In this document: positions 41,247 to 52,300 of the stretch, piece after piece
Layout of the letters: each line of letters starts with the position of its first letter
How positions within the stretch are numbered: the stretch's first letter is position 1
Source of the DNA: Igneacidithiobacillus copahuensis
Lineage (GTDB): Bacteria; Pseudomonadota; Gammaproteobacteria; Acidithiobacillales; Acidithiobacillaceae
Length of the DNA stretch: 64,000 nucleotides
Assembly (NCBI RefSeq): GCF_018854015.1
Contig: NZ_JAAXYO010000036.1
Span: 1 to 64,000, forward strand
Reading direction: 5' to 3'
Position numbers and translations under genes: made by a program
The notes under the pieces: generated by a model
The model's input: the letters and a program-made list of their open reading frames with translations, nothing else
Database searches by the model: none
Told to the model about the DNA's origin: nothing

Positions 41247-42344
41247 ATGAAGCTTCGTGTGCAGAAAGATGAGATCCTGCCCCTCCTCGCGGCCATGGCC
41301 AACATTGCCAATCGCCGGCCGGTACAACCGATCCTGTCGCATCTGTTACTGCGCAGCACCGAAAGAGGGCTGCAGCTCGTTGCCAGCGACGGGGAAATCC
41401 AGCTTCGTGGAGAACTGGAACTCAGCGTGGAAGAAGGCGGACAAACCGCCATTCCCGCACGCAAGCTCTATGACATCTGTCGCACCCTGGCGGATGGCAG
41501 CGAGATTCTCTTGCACAAAAACGGGGAGCGTCTGACCCTACGGTCCGGCTCCGCCCGATTTACGCTACCGACCCTGCCTGCGCAGGATTTTCCCATCATG
41601 GAAGAGCGCGCTGCGCGCATCTCCGGTAACTGCGATGGCGAAGATTTCCAACGCGCTCTGGCTGCGGCTTCCACTGCCATGGCACACAACGACACCCGCT
41701 ATTTCCTCAACGGCGTTTTTGTCGAGATTGGCGAGCAAAAGATGCGCCTCGTCGCCACCGACGGACATCGCCTGGCGCGGGTGGAAATTGCCTTCGCTCA
41801 TAGCTCCGATGCCGAGCCCTACCACGGCATCCTGCCCCGCAAAACGGTACTGGAACTGCTACGCATCGTGGGAAGTGGCGATATCGCCTGGAGCTTTGAT
41901 GAACAAGGCTGCCGCATGCAACAGGGATCACAGGAATTTGCCAGCCGACTGGTGGATGCCAACTATCCAGATTATCGTCGGGTCATCCCTGTTGGCCAAT
42001 TTACCCATTGCATCATCGACCGGCCAACGCTGAAAACTGCCCTGCAACAGATCGACGTTATCGCCAGCGACAAGAACCCAGTCTGCACACTGCACTTCCA
42101 AGCGGAAAACCTCGTGCTCCGCAGCCGCAATGAAGAGCAGGAAGAGGGGGAAATCAGTATACCGGCCGCGCTACATGGCGATGCCACAGAAATTGCCTTC
42201 AACACTCGCTACTTGCTGGATGCACAAAACATCTTTGCCAGCGACGAATTACTGATCCAGGTTCGGGACAGTGCCAGCAGCGCACTGATCCGCACCCAAG
42301 AAAGCGATAATCCCCTGTATATCGTTATGCCCATTCGTCTGTAA
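41247..42344 (+). CDS. dnaN: DNA polymerase III beta sliding clamp
   Basis: The ring that holds DNA polymerase III on DNA, 365 residues as usual. Family patterns are IANRRPVQPILSHLLL, ATDGHRLARVEI and the C-terminal YIVMPIRL, the conserved end in front of the clamp hydrophobic pocket. A GGGAG ribosome site precedes ATG 41247. Its stop TAA overlaps the recF start by one base. Confidence 0.95.
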   Translation: MKLRVQKDEILPLLAAMANIANRRPVQPILSHLLLRSTERGLQLVASDGEIQLRGELELSVEEGGQTAIPARKLYDICRTLADGSEILLHKNGERLTLRSGSARFTLPTLPAQDFPIMEERAARISGNCDGEDFQRALAAASTAMAHNDTRYFLNGVFVEIGEQKMRLVATDGHRLARVEIAFAHSSDAEPYHGILPRKTVLELLRIVGSGDIAWSFDEQGCRMQQGSQEFASRLVDANYPDYRRVIPVGQFTHCIIDRPTLKTALQQIDVIASDKNPVCTLHFQAENLVLRSRNEEQEEGEISIPAALHGDATEIAFNTRYLLDAQNIFASDELLIQVRDSASSALIRTQESDNPLYIVMPIRL

Positions 42345-43390
42345 TGCCCATCGTGGAGCTGCAGATCGAAAATTTGCGCAGCATCTCCCAGCTGACGCTA
42401 CGGCCACAACCGGGTTGGAACTGGCTGCTCGGCGCCAATGGCGTGGGCAAAAGCACCGTATTGGAAGCCCTGCACCTGCTGGCCACAGGACAAAGCTGGC
42501 GGCGTGGACAGCGGCAGTTGATTCGCGATGGAGCAGAGCATTATCGGCTGGGTGCTCGCCTGAGTGACAGCATTGCAGAATTTGTCGGGATGCGGCGGCA
42601 GGGGGAAGAACGGGAAATCGCCCGGGACGGTGAACGCATCCACAGTGCCTGGGAATTGCTCGACACTCTGCCGCTGCAAGCATGGCACGAAGGCAATGCG
42701 CACTTTGTTTCCGGTACGGCCGAAGAGCGTCGCCGCATCCTCGACTGGGGTCTGTACTATGCCGATCGCCGTTACGGTGTAAGCCTGCGCGAATATCGCC
42801 AGGCTTTGCGCCAGCGCAATGCAGCCTTGCGCCAGGGGCTTCCACCGGAGGCCTGGAATGCCGCCGTGATCCGCCTCGGCGAGCGCATTCAGGATCAACG
42901 CAGCATCCACGTTGAGGCCTTGCAGCTCCATTTTCAGCGCATCTGGTCCACCAGCCCGCAGGCCGATCAGGAAGTGGATTTTGTTCTCCATCCGGGATGG
43001 AATGGCGATCTTGCAGAGGCCCTGGAACGCGATCGCAGTATCGATCAGCAGTTCGCCTATACCCATAGCGGTGCGCACCGCGCCCGCCTGCAGTTTCGCG
43101 TCCAGGGGCGGGCAGCCGCAGAGCAGTTGTCGCGCGGCCAGTTGCGCCTGCTGGGGATTGCCTTCCGGCTGGCGCAGATTGCCGTGCAACGCGATGCCGG
43201 GGCAGCCTTGCCGGTGATTCTCATCGACGATTTTGCTGCGGAACTCGACTCGCGAGCGCGTCGATGGTGGATGCAGGAGCTCCAGGCACTACAGACGCAG
43301 ATTTTCGCCGCCGGCACCGAGCCACCCGCCGAGCCCGGCGATACCCTTTTTTATCTGCACGCAGGTCAATTGATCGAGGAAATGCAATGA
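42344..43390 (+). CDS. recF: DNA replication and repair protein RecF
   Basis: An SMC-like ATPase that loads RecA at gaps with RecO and RecR. The 348-residue chain has Walker A GANGVGKST near residue 31, the signature QLSRGQLRLLGIAFRLAQ and Walker B PVILIDDFAAELD. The start overlaps dnaN and the stop overlaps gyrB (ATGA), the usual tight order. Confidence 0.94.
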   Translation: MPIVELQIENLRSISQLTLRPQPGWNWLLGANGVGKSTVLEALHLLATGQSWRRGQRQLIRDGAEHYRLGARLSDSIAEFVGMRRQGEEREIARDGERIHSAWELLDTLPLQAWHEGNAHFVSGTAEERRRILDWGLYYADRRYGVSLREYRQALRQRNAALRQGLPPEAWNAAVIRLGERIQDQRSIHVEALQLHFQRIWSTSPQADQEVDFVLHPGWNGDLAEALERDRSIDQQFAYTHSGAHRARLQFRVQGRAAAEQLSRGQLRLLGIAFRLAQIAVQRDAGAALPVILIDDFAAELDSRARRWWMQELQALQTQIFAAGTEPPAEPGDTLFYLHAGQLIEEMQ

Positions 43391-45786
43391 CGAAAAACTA
43401 CGATTCTTCCAGCATTCAGGTTTTGCGCGGGCTGGAAGCGGTGCGCAAGCGTCCGGGCATGTACATTGGCGACACCGACGATGGCAGTGGCCTGCATCAC
43501 ATGGTATTTGAAGTGGTCGACAATGCCATCGATGAATCCCTGGCGGGCTATTGTGACCAGATCGTCGTCAGCATCCATGAGGATGAGTCGCTGAGTGTGA
43601 CCGATAATGGCCGCGGCATCCCGGTAGACATCCACGCCGAGGAAGGACGCTCGGCCGCAGAAGTGATCATGACTGTGCTCCATGCCGGCGGCAAATTTGA
43701 CGACAACGCCTACAAGGTCTCCGGTGGTTTGCATGGCGTTGGTGTTTCGGTAGTGAATGCCCTGTCGAGTTGGCTGCGCTTGCGCATTCAGCGCGATGGC
43801 CATGTCTGGACCCAGGAATACCGCGATGGCGAGCCACTGGCACCGCTGGCCCAGGGGGAGGCGTCGCGCAAGCATGGTACCGAGATCCGCTTCCTGCCTT
43901 CTCCGGAAATTTTTGCGCAAACCCGCTTTCATTTCGAAATCCTCGCCAAACGCTTGCGCGAACTGGCCTTTCTGAACTCCGGTGTGCGCATTCGTCTGGT
44001 CGACGAGCGCGGTGAAGGGCGCGAAGAAAATTTTCATTATGAAGGCGGCATCCGTGCTTTTGTCGAACATCTCAATCGCAACCGCAGCGCCATCCATCCC
44101 TCCATTATCACCCTGACCGGAGAGCGCGATGGCGTCACCGTCGAAGCGGCGCTGCAATGGAGCGACAGCTACAGCGAGACGGTGCTCTGCTTTACCAACA
44201 ACATCCCACAGGCCGATGGCGGTACCCATCTGGCCGGCCTGCGCGGAGCCCTGACCCGCACCCTGAACCAGTACATGGAGCGCGAAGGACTGCTGGCCAA
44301 GGCGAAGATTGCCGCCAGTGGTGACGACGCCCGCGAGGGTCTGACGGCGGTGCTCTCGGTCAAGGTTCCAGACCCCAAATTCTCCTCGCAGACCAAAGAC
44401 AAACTGGTATCCAGTGAGGTCAAGCCGATTGTCGAATCGTCGATGACCGAGGCCCTGACCATCTTCCTCGATGAACATCCCAAGGAAGCGCAGGCGATTG
44501 CTGCCAAGATCATCGAGGCGGCGCGGGCACGGGAGGCGGCGCGCAAGGCGCGGGAACTGACGCGGCGCAAGGGCGCCCTGGATGTCGCCAATCTGCCAGG
44601 GAAACTGGCCGACTGTCAGGAAAAAGACCCGGCCAAATGTGAAATCTATCTGGTCGAAGGGGATTCCGCCGGTGGCTCGGCCAAGCAAGGCCGCGATCGT
44701 CGCCATCAGGCCATCCTCCCCCTCAAGGGCAAGATCCTCAATGTCGAACGCGCGCGTTTCGATCGGATGTTGGGCTCGGACGAGATTGGCACCCTGATCA
44801 CCGCCCTCGGCACCGGGATCGGCAAGGAAGACTTCGACGTGGCCAAACTGCGTTATCACCGCGTCATCATCATGACCGATGCCGATGTCGATGGCAGCCA
44901 TATCCGCACCCTGCTGCTTACCTTCTTCTACCGGCAAATGGCGGAGCTGGTTGAACGGGGCCATGTCTATATTGCCCAGCCGCCGCTGTACAAGGTCAAG
45001 AAGGGGCGGGACGAGCGCTACATCAAGGACGACAACGAGCTGGCGGCGTATCTGCGGGAGCTGGCCATGCAGGGCGCGGCCTTCCATGCCGAGACGGGAC
45101 GTAGCGTCACGGAAGAGACCCTCGCCGCCATGATGCGTCAGTATCAGACGATTGATGCCCTGGTGGCCCGCTTGGAGCGCCGCTATCCGCAAGCGCTGCT
45201 CTGGGCAATGGCCAGCGTGCCGGCACCGTTGGAGGACGCCAGCGACGCGCAGTGGGCGGCTTATGCCCAAGCCCTAGCGGCGGAGATGGAGGTAACTGCC
45301 CTGGCGGGGGAAAACTGGCAGATCGAATGGCTGGGCACCGCCGAGGAACCGCGCTTGCTGGTCAGCCGCCAGCTACATGGCAGCCGTGAACAACGTTATC
45401 TTGATAGCCAGTACTTTTTCAGCAGTGATTTCCGGCACTTGCGCAAATATGCCAGCGAGGTCGAAGCGGGACTGGGGCAGGGAGCGCGTATCGAGCGTGG
45501 GGAAAAAGGCAGCGACGTGCGGCGCTTTCGTGAGGCCATGCAATGGTTGCTGGCGGATGCCCGGCGTGGCGTCGAAATCCAGCGCTACAAAGGCTTGGGT
45601 GAGATGAACCCGGAACAGCTCTGGGAAACCACCATGAATGCCGAAAACCGGCGCCTGGTGCGTGTGGATGTGGAAGATGCCATCGCTGCCGACGAGGTCT
45701 TTTCCATGCTCATGGGGGATGCCGTGGAGCCACGCCGTCGCTTTATCGAAGAGAATGCCCGCTACGTCTCGCGACTCGACATCTAA
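43387..45786 (+). CDS. gyrB: DNA gyrase subunit B
   Basis: The ATPase subunit of gyrase, 799 residues, close to the 804 of E. coli, so it includes the Gram-negative insert (about 560-720). Visible parts are RKRPGMYIGDTDDGSGLHH, NGRGIPVDIH, GGLHGVGVSVVNALS, TOPRIM EGDSAGGSAKQGRDR, MTDADVDGSHIRTL and the end KGLGEMNPEQLWETTMNAENR. It overlaps recF by four bases, which fixes the start. Confidence 0.96.
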   Translation: MTKNYDSSSIQVLRGLEAVRKRPGMYIGDTDDGSGLHHMVFEVVDNAIDESLAGYCDQIVVSIHEDESLSVTDNGRGIPVDIHAEEGRSAAEVIMTVLHAGGKFDDNAYKVSGGLHGVGVSVVNALSSWLRLRIQRDGHVWTQEYRDGEPLAPLAQGEASRKHGTEIRFLPSPEIFAQTRFHFEILAKRLRELAFLNSGVRIRLVDERGEGREENFHYEGGIRAFVEHLNRNRSAIHPSIITLTGERDGVTVEAALQWSDSYSETVLCFTNNIPQADGGTHLAGLRGALTRTLNQYMEREGLLAKAKIAASGDDAREGLTAVLSVKVPDPKFSSQTKDKLVSSEVKPIVESSMTEALTIFLDEHPKEAQAIAAKIIEAARAREAARKARELTRRKGALDVANLPGKLADCQEKDPAKCEIYLVEGDSAGGSAKQGRDRRHQAILPLKGKILNVERARFDRMLGSDEIGTLITALGTGIGKEDFDVAKLRYHRVIIMTDADVDGSHIRTLLLTFFYRQMAELVERGHVYIAQPPLYKVKKGRDERYIKDDNELAAYLRELAMQGAAFHAETGRSVTEETLAAMMRQYQTIDALVARLERRYPQALLWAMASVPAPLEDASDAQWAAYAQALAAEMEVTALAGENWQIEWLGTAEEPRLLVSRQLHGSREQRYLDSQYFFSSDFRHLRKYASEVEAGLGQGARIERGEKGSDVRRFREAMQWLLADARRGVEIQRYKGLGEMNPEQLWETTMNAENRRLVRVDVEDAIAADEVFSMLMGDAVEPRRRFIEENARYVSRLDI

Positions 45787-45803
45787 GTACAGGGAAGGGC
45801 AAA

Positions 45804-48800
45804 ATGGCCGGCTTCGGTCGGCGGGGAAAGCAGGGAGTACCTTTTTTGAAGCTGAGTGATTTCGCATTTTCAAACTATCTGCAGGCGGAAACGACGCAAG
45901 AGCTGGATACCGCCTTTCTCGATGCACTGCGGGAGCGGGACACCGATCTGGCGCAGCGCCTGCTCGATCATCGCGCCGGACGCGCTGCACAGGACGGCCA
46001 AGAACGCAGCGAGTTGTTGCTTGCGCTTGCGCCGCATCTGGAAAATTTCCTCGTCGAGTTTTTTGCCATTGCCGATGCCAACCAGGCCCTGCAAGCCAAG
46101 ATCCGTGATCAGGACGTGGTCATGGACTTCAAAAAGCAGTTTGTCCTGCGCCGCGGCCGACGCTTTCGCGGCGAATTCGCCGAGAGTTTCAGCGACCTGC
46201 AAAGCTGGTTGGATCAGCAGATGCATGCCAGCGGTCTGCCCGCCGACGATCGCGAGTGGTCGATTGCCCGCTTGGGGATGGGCTGGTTGGCCGATGAGGC
46301 CGCGCACGCCGAGGCTATTCAGCGGCTAACCCAGTGGTGTGCCCTGGCCCTGAGTGATCCGTCGGCCAAGCTTGCCGTAGAGGGATGGTCGAGTTTTCGC
46401 CTACCCGAACGGATGGATCATGAGAACCTGGTGCCGCTGGTACATGCCGAGCGCGCCGATCATCCCCTGGCGGCCGACCCGCAAAATTGGCGACGTCGAG
46501 ATGCCTTCCATCTCACTGACCAGCGCATGGACCTGCGCAGCGTGCAAAGCGAGGTGCATTACTGCCTCTATTGTCACGACCACGACGGCGATTTCTGCTC
46601 GCGCGGCTTCCCGGAGAAAAAGGGCGTACCCGAGTTGGGCTTCAAGGTCGATCCCCTCGGCGTGACCCTGACTGGCTGCCCCTTGGAAGAAAAGATCTCC
46701 GAGATGCAGATTCTGCGGCGGGATGGCTTCAGCATTGCCGCCCTGGCGATGATCATGGTCGACAACCCCATGGTGCCGGCGACGGGCCACCGCATCTGCA
46801 ATGATTGTATGAAGGGCTGCGTCTATCAGAAACAAGACCCGGTCAACATTCCCCAGGTGGAAACGCGCATCCTTACTGACGTGCTGGAACTGCCCTTGGG
46901 CGTGGAGATCTATGACCTGCTGACGCGCTGGAATCCGCTGCGCCAGGAACAATTCGTTGCCACCAACGACAACGGCCGCAAAGTCCTGGTAGCTGGCATG
47001 GGGCCGGCAGGCTTCACCATGGCCCACCACCTCCTGCAGGCGGGCTGTACTGTGGTCGGGGTCGATGGGCTCAAGATCGAACCCTTACCCGATGGCCTGC
47101 AAACGGCGCCAGTGCGCGATTGGTCGGCCCTGCAGGAAGACCTTGATGAGCGCATCCTGCTCGGTTTTGGCGGCGTTGCCGAATACGGCATCACCGTGCG
47201 CTGGGACAAGAACTTTCTCAAGCTGATCTATCTCAGCCTGCTGCGGCGGCCGGGGTTCCAGATCTTTGGCGGCGTGCGCCTCGGCGGCACTCTGCGTTTG
47301 GAAGATGCCTGGGAACTGGGCTTTGATCATGTCTGTCTGGCCACCGGCGCTGGCCTGCCCCGGGTGCTATCCTTGCCCGGCAGTCTGGCGCGCGGCATGC
47401 GCCAGGCCAGTGATTTCCTCATGGCCCTGCAGCTCACCGGTGCCGGCAAGAAAAGCAGCCTGGCCAATCTGCAGGTGCGGCTGCCCGCCGTGGTCATCGG
47501 AGGTGGTCTGACGGCGGTGGATACCGCCACCGAGGTGCAGGCCTACTATATTCGCCAGGTCGAAAAAGTCCTGGCGCGCTATGAGGCGCTTTTGCCCGAG
47601 ATGGGCGAGGAAAAGCTGCGGGCAGGATTGTCCGAAGAGGACGCCGGCATCCTCGATGAATTTCTTGCCCACGGTCGGGCAGTACGCGCAGAACGCGAGC
47701 GGGCGGCGGCGAAGGGCGAGGAACCCAATTTCATTCCCCTGCTGCATGCCTGGGGTGGCGTCACCCTGGCCTATCGCAAGGGTATGCGCCAGTCCCCTGC
47801 CTATACCCGCAACCACGAAGAGCTGATCAAGGCCATGGAAGAGGGGCTTTTCTACCAGGAAGGCGCAGATCCACTACGGGCCGATCTCGATGGCTTTGGG
47901 CATGTCGAGGCCATGGTTTTCCGCAAGCTGCGCGAAGAGGATGGCCGCTGGGTCGCGACGGGCGAGGAACTCTGCCTGCCCGCCCGCAGTGTTTTCGTGG
48001 CCGCCGGAACGGTGCCGAATACCATCTATGAGCGGGAATATCCGGGTACCCTGCAGCTCGATGGCGATCATTTCCAGCCGCATCTGGCGCACCCGGACCG
48101 CAGTGTGCAGGAGGTGCAGGTAGCGGAGCACTGTAAATCGCCCGAGCCCGGTCCTTTCACTTCCTACCAGGATGGCGTCGGTCATCGGGTCAGCTTCATT
48201 GGCGATACCCATCCGGTCTATCACGGCAGCGTGGTCAAGGCCATCGCCTCTGCCAAGCGGAGCTATCCCGATGTGCTGGCGGCGATGGAAATTCTCCCCC
48301 CGGCGCCACGGAAGGATCTCTCTGCGTTCCAGGAGCGCCTGAAGTCTCGGCTCAGCGCCCGGATTCGTCGTATCGACCGCAGCAACCCGGCGGTCTGCGA
48401 GCTTTGGGTCGAGGCCCCGGCAGCGGCCAGTAATTTTCAGCCGGGGCAGTTCTTCCGCCTGCAGAGCTTCGAGACCGGCAGCCCCGTGGTCGAAGATACC
48501 CGCTTGCAGATCCCGGTACTGACGGTCAGCGGCGCCGGAGTGGAAGGCGACTTGATCCGGCTGATGGTGCTGCAATGGGGTACGGCGCCGCGCATTGCCG
48601 GACGCCTGCAGGAAGGCGATCCCGTCCTACTCATGGGTCCGACGGGGGCACCCACGGACATTCCCCAAGGCAAGACCATCGCCGTGGTCGCCGGGCGCTG
48701 GGGGGCAGCAGTGATGCTCGATATCGGCCCCGCCCTGCGCGCCGCCGGTAATCGTGTGCTCTATGTGGCAGCCTTCGCGCAGGCCAGCGAGCTCGACCAC

Positions 48801-49325
48801 CAAGACGAACTGGAGGCCGCCGCCGACCAGATTCTCTGGTGTACGGCTCGGGGTCCGAAGATTACCGCGCGGCGATCGCAAGACCTCAGTGTCGAGGCGG
48901 CGGACATGGTACAGTTGCTCCGTGAGTACGCCGCCGGACAATTGCCCGGACAGGCCGGGGATGGGATCCCCCTGCAGCAGGTCGATCGTCTGATGGTGAT
49001 GGGCTCCACCGGCCTGCTCAAGGGCTTCCAGAGCGCTCTGCGCGGCGATCTCGGGTCGTTGTTCCCGGCCCATCTGGAAGCGGTTGCCACCGTGGGCAGC
49101 CCCATGCAGTGCATGCTCAAGGGTGTCTGTGCCCAGTGCCTGCAATGGCAGGTCGATCCGGAAACCGGCAAACGCACCCAGGCGGTGTTCACCTGTGCCG
49201 GTCAGGATCAACCTCTGGCCTGGGTCGATCTCGACAACCTCACCGCCCGGCAGGGGCAGAACCGTCTGCTCGAACGGCTTTCCAGCCACTGGCTGGACCA
49301 TGTACTGGCGCGCGCCGACGCCTGA
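45804..49325 (+). CDS. Large flavoprotein: unknown N-terminal domain, GltD-like Fe-S/FAD/NAD module, PyrK-like ferredoxin reductase module
   Basis: A 1173-residue oxidoreductase in one chain. Residues 1-245 match no domain I know. Cys254, 257, 265 and 292, and Cys332, 335 and 339 resemble the two [4Fe-4S] sites of the GltD N-terminal domain. Then comes a dinucleotide fold with VAGMGPAGF near 396-404 and a pyridine nucleotide-disulfide core with GGGLTAVDTATE. The C-terminal part is PyrK-like, with GQFFRLQSF and a [2Fe-2S] cysteine set C1103, C1109, C1112 and C1131. Such order matches NfnB (GltD-like) joined to NfnA (PyrK-like), the electron-bifurcating transhydrogenase. The role is unproven. 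ATG 45804 follows GGGAAGGG; TTG 45846 is an alternative. Confidence 0.8.
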   Translation: MAGFGRRGKQGVPFLKLSDFAFSNYLQAETTQELDTAFLDALRERDTDLAQRLLDHRAGRAAQDGQERSELLLALAPHLENFLVEFFAIADANQALQAKIRDQDVVMDFKKQFVLRRGRRFRGEFAESFSDLQSWLDQQMHASGLPADDREWSIARLGMGWLADEAAHAEAIQRLTQWCALALSDPSAKLAVEGWSSFRLPERMDHENLVPLVHAERADHPLAADPQNWRRRDAFHLTDQRMDLRSVQSEVHYCLYCHDHDGDFCSRGFPEKKGVPELGFKVDPLGVTLTGCPLEEKISEMQILRRDGFSIAALAMIMVDNPMVPATGHRICNDCMKGCVYQKQDPVNIPQVETRILTDVLELPLGVEIYDLLTRWNPLRQEQFVATNDNGRKVLVAGMGPAGFTMAHHLLQAGCTVVGVDGLKIEPLPDGLQTAPVRDWSALQEDLDERILLGFGGVAEYGITVRWDKNFLKLIYLSLLRRPGFQIFGGVRLGGTLRLEDAWELGFDHVCLATGAGLPRVLSLPGSLARGMRQASDFLMALQLTGAGKKSSLANLQVRLPAVVIGGGLTAVDTATEVQAYYIRQVEKVLARYEALLPEMGEEKLRAGLSEEDAGILDEFLAHGRAVRAERERAAAKGEEPNFIPLLHAWGGVTLAYRKGMRQSPAYTRNHEELIKAMEEGLFYQEGADPLRADLDGFGHVEAMVFRKLREEDGRWVATGEELCLPARSVFVAAGTVPNTIYEREYPGTLQLDGDHFQPHLAHPDRSVQEVQVAEHCKSPEPGPFTSYQDGVGHRVSFIGDTHPVYHGSVVKAIASAKRSYPDVLAAMEILPPAPRKDLSAFQERLKSRLSARIRRIDRSNPAVCELWVEAPAAASNFQPGQFFRLQSFETGSPVVEDTRLQIPVLTVSGAGVEGDLIRLMVLQWGTAPRIAGRLQEGDPVLLMGPTGAPTDIPQGKTIAVVAGRWGAAVMLDIGPALRAAGNRVLYVAAFAQASELDHQDELEAAADQILWCTARGPKITARRSQDLSVEAADMVQLLREYAAGQLPGQAGDGIPLQQVDRLMVMGSTGLLKGFQSALRGDLGSLFPAHLEAVATVGSPMQCMLKGVCAQCLQWQVDPETGKRTQAVFTCAGQDQPLAWVDLDNLTARQGQNRLLERLSSHWLDHVLARADA

Positions 49326-49332
49326 GGATCAA

Positions 49333-49385
49333 TCCCGCACAAACGAGGCGCTGATCTCGTCCAGGGTCAGGCCTCGGGTTTCCGG
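49333..49385. repeat. Left 53-bp direct repeat: remnant of a sugar-porter 3' end
   Basis: This segment matches 57121-57173 in the same orientation at 50 of 53 positions. Read on the minus strand in the porter frame it encodes PETRGLTLDEISASFVRD followed by a stop at 49329-49331, i.e. a normal sugar-porter C-terminus. The gene body it belonged to is now next to the right repeat, or lost. The restriction-modification operon lies between the two copies. The hsdR stop codon falls inside this repeat in a different frame. Confidence 0.75.
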
Positions 49386-52300
49386 GGCAAATCGCAAAGC
49401 TGCCCGCCGACGCCTTTGAACTTCTCTACAAACGCCGCGATTTTCTGAAAAACGCTCTGCTTTTTGGACAGGTATTGTGGATTCAGCGGGCTCATCTTGG
49501 GCAGTACGGCATTGAGCTCCGTGCCACTGTCACTGGCAAATTCCCGTTTGAGCGAGCTGGTGATATAGCGCCTGGCGGCCTCGACATTCAGATTTTCGGC
49601 GCTGATCAGTTCTTCCGCCTCGCGCTGTTGTTCCGCTTGGGCAAAGGTGAAGAAGGCATCGATGACGCTCGCCTTATCGCCAATCTGATCGAGATCGGTC
49701 TGATTGATAAAATCGACCAGCAGGCTCTCCTTGGCGCGGTTGCCCAGGCTGGCGCGAATGACCCGACGCACTTCATCCACCAATTCCGATTTGCTCTTGA
49801 CCTTCTTGTGGTGCTCAAAAATCAACTCCAGAATGTAGTCTAGGTTGATCTCCTGGGATTTGAGCAATTCCACTTCAAAGACCACATCATCCCAGTCGAT
49901 GCTGGATTTTTCCTTCTCGGCGGAGGCCTTATCCCGCCGCAACCAATCGCGAATATCATTATAGCTCGAGCGGTAATCCTGGATTTTGCGTTCGGCAGGT
50001 ATCTTGATCTCTTGCAACGCGGCCAGATCCTCATCATTCAGATAATGCTTGGCCTTGAACGCCGCCACCGCCGCCGGGTCGCTCATATCAATGCATTGCA
50101 AATCCTTCAGACTGGCGAACTCATCGAAGTTTTGCAGGATGTTTTCAACGCGCAAATATTCGCCAAAGAGCTTGGCGAAAGCCTTTTTGTCCGACTCTTT
50201 TTCAATGGCGGCAGGATCCGGGAAGCGCGTTTCCAGCTCCTTCACCACCGCCACAAAGCCGCGCCGCGCCTCGCCGGTGACCTCATCGGTGAAGCCTTCC
50301 ATGTATTCGCTATAGCTCTTCTCCAGCACCACATTCTTGGTGTTCTTGTCACCGAACAGGGTAATGGCGGCTATGGTCGCCTGCTCCAGATCGCGGAAGG
50401 TAACGATATTGCCGAAGGTTTTGGTGGCATCAAAAATGCGGTTGGTGCGCGAATAAGCCTGCATCAAGCCGTGGTAACGCAGGTTTTTATCCACAAACAA
50501 GGTGTTCAGCGTGGGCGCGTCAAAGCCGGTGAGGAACATGCCGACCACAATCAGCAGGTCGATCTCCTTGGCTTTAACCCTTTTGGCCAGGTCGCGGTAA
50601 TAGTTCTGGAAGCCATTGCTATCCACGCTGAAATTGGTTTTGAACAGTGCGTTATAGTCGGCAATGGCCGCGCTCAAAAACTCCTTGGCGCTGCTGTTCA
50701 TGGCCGAGACATCAAAGCTCTCGTCGGCAATATCGCCCACCGCATCCTGCGCTTCATTGGCGGCAAAGGAAAAGATGGTCGCCACCTTCAGCGGCTTGTC
50801 GCTATCCTTCTGCAAGGTCTTGAACGACTCGTAATACAGCTTGGCCGCGTCCACGCTGCTGACCGCGAACATGGCATTGAAGCCTTTGTTACCGGGATGC
50901 AGGCGGTGGGTTTTCTGGCGGAAGTTGTTCAGGATGTACTGAGTGATCTCGCAGATGCGATCCGGGTGCAGCAAAGCCTGCCGGTTTTCTGCCGCGCTGA
51001 GTTTTTTCTCATCCTGCTCGGTTTCAATGGCCTTGAACTGCGGGCGCACATCGTTGTAGTCCACCTTGAACTTCAGCACCTTTTCGTCACGAATCGCATC
51101 GGTGATCACATACGCATGCAGCTCACGGCCAAACACGCTGGCAGTGGTTTCCGCGCCCAGCGCGTTCTCGGGGAAGATTGGCGTGCCGGTAAAACCAAAC
51201 TGATAAAACTTCTTGAACTTCTGCTTCAGGTTTTTCTGCGCCTCGCCAAACTGGCTGCGGTGGCACTCATCAAAAATGAACACCACCTGCTTGCCAAAGA
51301 TCGGCAGGTTGCCTTCGCTCTTCATCAGGTTATTGAGCTTCTGGATGGTGGTGACAACGATCTTGTTGTCGTCCTTGTCCAGATTACGCTTCAGTCCCGC
51401 CGTGCTGTCCGAGCCATTCACGCTGTCCGGTGAAAAGCGCTGGTATTCCTTCATGGTCTGGTAGTCCAGATCCTTGCGGTCCACCACAAAAAACACCTTA
51501 TCGATGAAATCCAACTCGGTAGCCAGACGCGCCGCCTTGAAACTGGTCAGGGTTTTGCCGCTACCGGTGGTGTGCCAGATGAAACCACCACTCTCCGTAT
51601 TGCTCCAGTTCTTGGCCTGATAGCTGCTCTTGATCTTCCACAAAATGCGCTCGGTGGCAGCAATCTGGTAGGGGCGCATCACCAGCAAGGTATCGCTCAC
51701 ATCGAACACCGAATAATGCAGTAACACATTGAGCAGGGTTCCTTTCTGCAAGAAAGTGGCGGTAAAGTCCTTCAAATCCTTGATCAGACTGTTATCCGCC
51801 CTCGCCCAGTTCATGGTGAAGTCGAAGCTGTGCTTGTTGCGCTGCGTGGTATTGGCAAAGTAGCGGCTGTCGGTGCCGTTAGAGATCACGAACAACTGCA
51901 AGTATTTGAACAGCGAATGCTCGCTGTTAAAGCTCTCCTTGCTGTAGCGGTGCACCTGATTGAAGGCTTCCCGAATCGCCACGCCGCGCTTTTTCAGCTC
52001 GACCTGCACCAGCGGCAGGCCATTGACCAGAATCGTCACGTCATAGCGGTTGACGTGGCTGCCGGTCTGCTCGAATTGCTTAATCACCTGCACCTTGTTG
52101 CGGGCGATGTTCTTCTTATCCAGCAGGTAGATGTTCTGGATGCGCCCATCGTCAAACACAAAATCGTGAATGTAATCGTCGTGAATCTTGCGGGTTTTCT
52201 CGACAATGCCATCGCTCGGCTTGTCCAGCCAGGTTTCCACAAAACGCCGCCACTCGCCATCAAGGAAATGCACATTATTGAGCGTTTGCAGTTGCTCGCG

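Noticed and set aside
43366..45270. 634-residue minus-strand frame
   Set aside because: Antisense to gyrB; no recognisable domain.
50012..51433. 473-residue plus-strand frame inside hsdR
   Set aside because: Antisense to the helicase part of hsdR, which keeps all motifs in frame.
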